Source of the DNA: Streptomyces rochei | GTDB lineage: Bacteria > Actinomycetota > Actinomycetes > Streptomycetales > Streptomycetaceae | Direction: 5' to 3' | NCBI GenBank assembly: GCA_002155895.1 | Contig: MUMD01000035.1 | Location: 1 to 32,614, forward strand | Length of the DNA: 32,614 nucleotides | Program-made: the position numbers and the translations under genes | The notes under the pieces: generated by a model | Database searches by the model: none | Seen by the model: only the letters and a program-made list of their open reading frames with translations | What the model was told of the DNA's origin: nothing | In this document: positions 30,814 through 32,614 of the stretch, in pieces | Numbering within the stretch: the first letter of the stretch is position 1 | How the letters are laid out: the number at the start of each line of letters is the position of its first letter

Positions 30814-32614
30814 ATGCGGTGGTTGGTGGGGTGGAGCAGCGCCGCCGTGGGGGCAGCCGGGTTCGCCGGCGCGGCCGGCTCCGCCGGCGCCACCGGGTAC
30901 GACGGCGAGACCGTGGAGCCGGTCGGATCCCAGCTGTTGTGGGGCGATCCCGACCCCCTGTGGGCGGTCGGCGACTGGCGCCCCGACGAGGTGCGCGTCG
31001 TCACGGCGGACCCCCAGACCCGGATCGCGGTCCTCGGCATCTGCGGTGCGAGCGACGAGCAGTTGCGGGTAGGGCTGTTCGCGGCGCGCGGGGGCGCGTT
31101 GCGGCATCTGACGGCGTGGCCGGGGAGTTACACGGCCGTCGTCCAGGTCGGACGGCGGATCACCGTCTGCGGTGACCTCGCGGGAGCCCGGCCGGTCTTC
31201 CACGCCCCGTGGGCGGGCGGCACCGCGTACGCGACGGCGGCGCTGCCGCTGGCCGACCTGGTCGAGGCCAACCTCGACTTCGGGCACCTGGCCGCGCTGC
31301 TGGCCGCGCCCGACGTGCCCGCCGCGCTGGACGACTCCACCCCGTACGACGGCGTGAAGCGCGTACCGCCCGGGCACGCCCTGATCCTGCGCGCCGGGTC
31401 GCGCGAGGTCGCCGGGTACGAGCCGGTGGCCTCGCTCGCCGTGGCCGCGCCCGCCGCCGACCCGGACCGTGCGGTGGACGCCGTGCGGGACGCCCTGGTG
31501 GAGGCGGTGCGCACCCGTCTCGCCGCGCCCCGGCACGTCCCCGGGGACGGCATCGATCCCGGTCCGGTCCCGGGGATGGGGCCCGCGGAACGGCGTGCCG
31601 CGCGCGGGATGCCGGTGCCGGGGATCGGCGCCGACCTGTCCGGCGGACCGGCCTCGGGGACGCTGGCGCTGCTGGCCGCCGGGCTGCCCGGGATGCCCGG
31701 GACCGTGCTGGGGCACGGCACCGGCGCTGGGGAGCGGCTGCTGGCCGTCACCTTCAACGACCTCGCGGTGGGCGGACAGGAGGCCGAGGTGGCGCGGGCC
31801 GGGGAACTCGCGGCCAACCCGCGGCTGCACCACGTCGTCGTCACCGGGGGCGAGGAGACGCTGCCGTACGGCGTGCTCGACGGGCCGCTGACCGACGAAC
31901 CCGGCTCGTCCCTGATCGCCGCGGCCCGGCACCGGGCGCGGCTCGCCGCGGGCAGCGCGGACCACTTCACGGGGTACGGGGCGCGGCAGGTGCTGGACGC
32001 GCACCCGGCGCGCCTCGCCGACCTGCTCATGGACCGCAAACGGCGCCATCTCGTACGGCCGGTCGCCGCTATGGCCAAGGCGGACGGTTCGGTGCTGGTC
32101 CCCGCGCGCGTGTACGCCGCGGCGCGCCGGCTGGCCCGGACGCCGTACCGGACCGGTCTCGAGGTGCTCTCCGAGCGGCTGCTGCGGCGTCGCTTCGACG
32201 AGCCCGGCGACGGGGCCACCGACGCGTCGCTGGCCGTGCTGACCTGGGCGGGGCCCGGGCCGGCCGCGCGGTGGCTGACCGGAGAGGCGCTGGCTGAAGT
32301 ATCGGTTCGCCTGCAGACGTCCTCGCAGCGGTCCGGGGTGGGGCCGGGGCAGCGGCCGGGTGACTTCCGCGCCCGGGCGGCGCTGGCGCGGCTGGCGGCG
32401 GACGTGCGGGTGCTGGAGCAGGCGGCCGAGATCCGCTTCCAGCGGCTGCACACGCCGTTCCTCGACAACCAGGTGGTCCGCGCGTGCCGGGCCCTGCCGG
32501 AGGCGCTGCGGGTGCAGCCGGGGGCGCGGGCGTCGATCCTGCGGACGGTGCTGGAGGGCGCCGGGGTCAGCGAACTGCCCGGCGGATGGGGGGCGCCGAC
32601 GCAGGCGGCGGCCG
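30814..32614 (+). CDS. Asparagine synthase/lasso-cyclase-like protein with degenerate active site (partial, 3' end outside window)
   Basis: At least 600 residues, running off the window end. Start ATG 30814, with GGAGG 5 bases upstream. The N-terminal 190 residues resemble the class II glutaminase fold (GDLAGARPVFHAPW, RVPPGHALILRAG) but there is no Cys at position 2, as in lasso-peptide cyclases. The synthase half has the C-terminal signature (RLHTPFLDNQVVRACRALPEALR, near 550). The ATP pyrophosphatase loop is SGGPASG (276-282) instead of SGGxDS, so the Asp is Ala. The later GxGGD-type motif is GYGARQVL (387-394), lacking the expected Asp. It may be a pseudoenzyme or have a new role. I saw no lasso precursor upstream. 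Albusnodin-type cyclases are the nearest family I recall. Confidence 0.8.
   Translation, partial: MRWLVGWSSAAVGAAGFAGAAGSAGATGYDGETVEPVGSQLLWGDPDPLWAVGDWRPDEVRVVTADPQTRIAVLGICGASDEQLRVGLFAARGGALRHLTAWPGSYTAVVQVGRRITVCGDLAGARPVFHAPWAGGTAYATAALPLADLVEANLDFGHLAALLAAPDVPAALDDSTPYDGVKRVPPGHALILRAGSREVAGYEPVASLAVAAPAADPDRAVDAVRDALVEAVRTRLAAPRHVPGDGIDPGPVPGMGPAERRAARGMPVPGIGADLSGGPASGTLALLAAGLPGMPGTVLGHGTGAGERLLAVTFNDLAVGGQEAEVARAGELAANPRLHHVVVTGGEETLPYGVLDGPLTDEPGSSLIAAARHRARLAAGSADHFTGYGARQVLDAHPARLADLLMDRKRRHLVRPVAAMAKADGSVLVPARVYAAARRLARTPYRTGLEVLSERLLRRRFDEPGDGATDASLAVLTWAGPGPAARWLTGEALAEVSVRLQTSSQRSGVGPGQRPGDFRARAALARLAADVRVLEQAAEIRFQRLHTPFLDNQVVRACRALPEALRVQPGARASILRTVLEGAGVSELPGGWGAPTQAAA

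Overview
The window is a very GC-rich chromosomal segment with strong third-position G/C bias. Its gene content is typical of Streptomyces: bldC, a DUF3073 gene, a valine dehydrogenase, a sporulation-associated regulator carrying a TTA codon, a parS site of the Streptomyces type, and a c-di-AMP riboswitch ahead of a cell-wall peptidase. From memory, the order purF-purM-DUF3073-vdh-bldC-hrpA resembles the conserved core arm of S. coelicolor around SCO4086-SCO4115; I could not check this by alignment. I see no transposase, integrase, phage gene, rRNA or CRISPR array. This reads as core chromosome, not an island.

Layout. 1-3.6 kb: a two-META-domain lipoprotein, then purF and purM (purine synthesis), closed by a bidirectional terminator shared with a convergent DUF3073 gene. 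4.2-6.4 kb: vdh (branched-chain amino acid catabolism), divergent from an unrecognised 283-residue protein. 6.4-7.3 kb: the developmental regulator bldC behind a long upstream region with a BldD-like inverted repeat and a leader hairpin. 7.6-12.5 kb: a small Cys/His protein, tRNA-Asp, the helicase hrpA, and a Glu-Asp-Phe tRNA cluster with a parS palindrome between tRNA-Phe and the second tRNA-Asp. 12.6-15.5 kb: a membrane metallophosphoesterase divergent from a minimal zincin, a 38-bp tandem repeat, and a Pro/Thr-rich lipoprotein. 15.7-19.5 kb: a DEAD-box helicase with a long RDDRGG-repeat tail, then an amino-acid/choline-type permease. 19.6-22.5 kb: tRNA-Lys, a RibD-like fusion with its domains in reversed order, initiator tRNA, and a membrane PP2C (SpoIIE-type) phosphatase. 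22.7-25.0 kb: c-di-AMP riboswitch and M23 peptidase, then an aldo/keto reductase. 25.0-28.6 kb: a minus-strand group lhgO-trmB-prsW. 28.7 kb to the end: an Orf1590/NsdA-like sporulation protein (minus) and, divergent across about 680 bp of structured noncoding DNA, an asparagine-synthase/lasso-cyclase-like protein that runs off the window and has lost key active-site residues.

Recurring themes are development (bldC, the TTA-containing sporulation gene, parS), nucleotide second messengers (c-di-AMP riboswitch), translation (six tRNAs, trmB) and RNA helicases. The best leads are the degenerate cyclase-like protein with its structured upstream region, the TTA codon, the regulatory sites around bldC, and the reversed RibD fusion.
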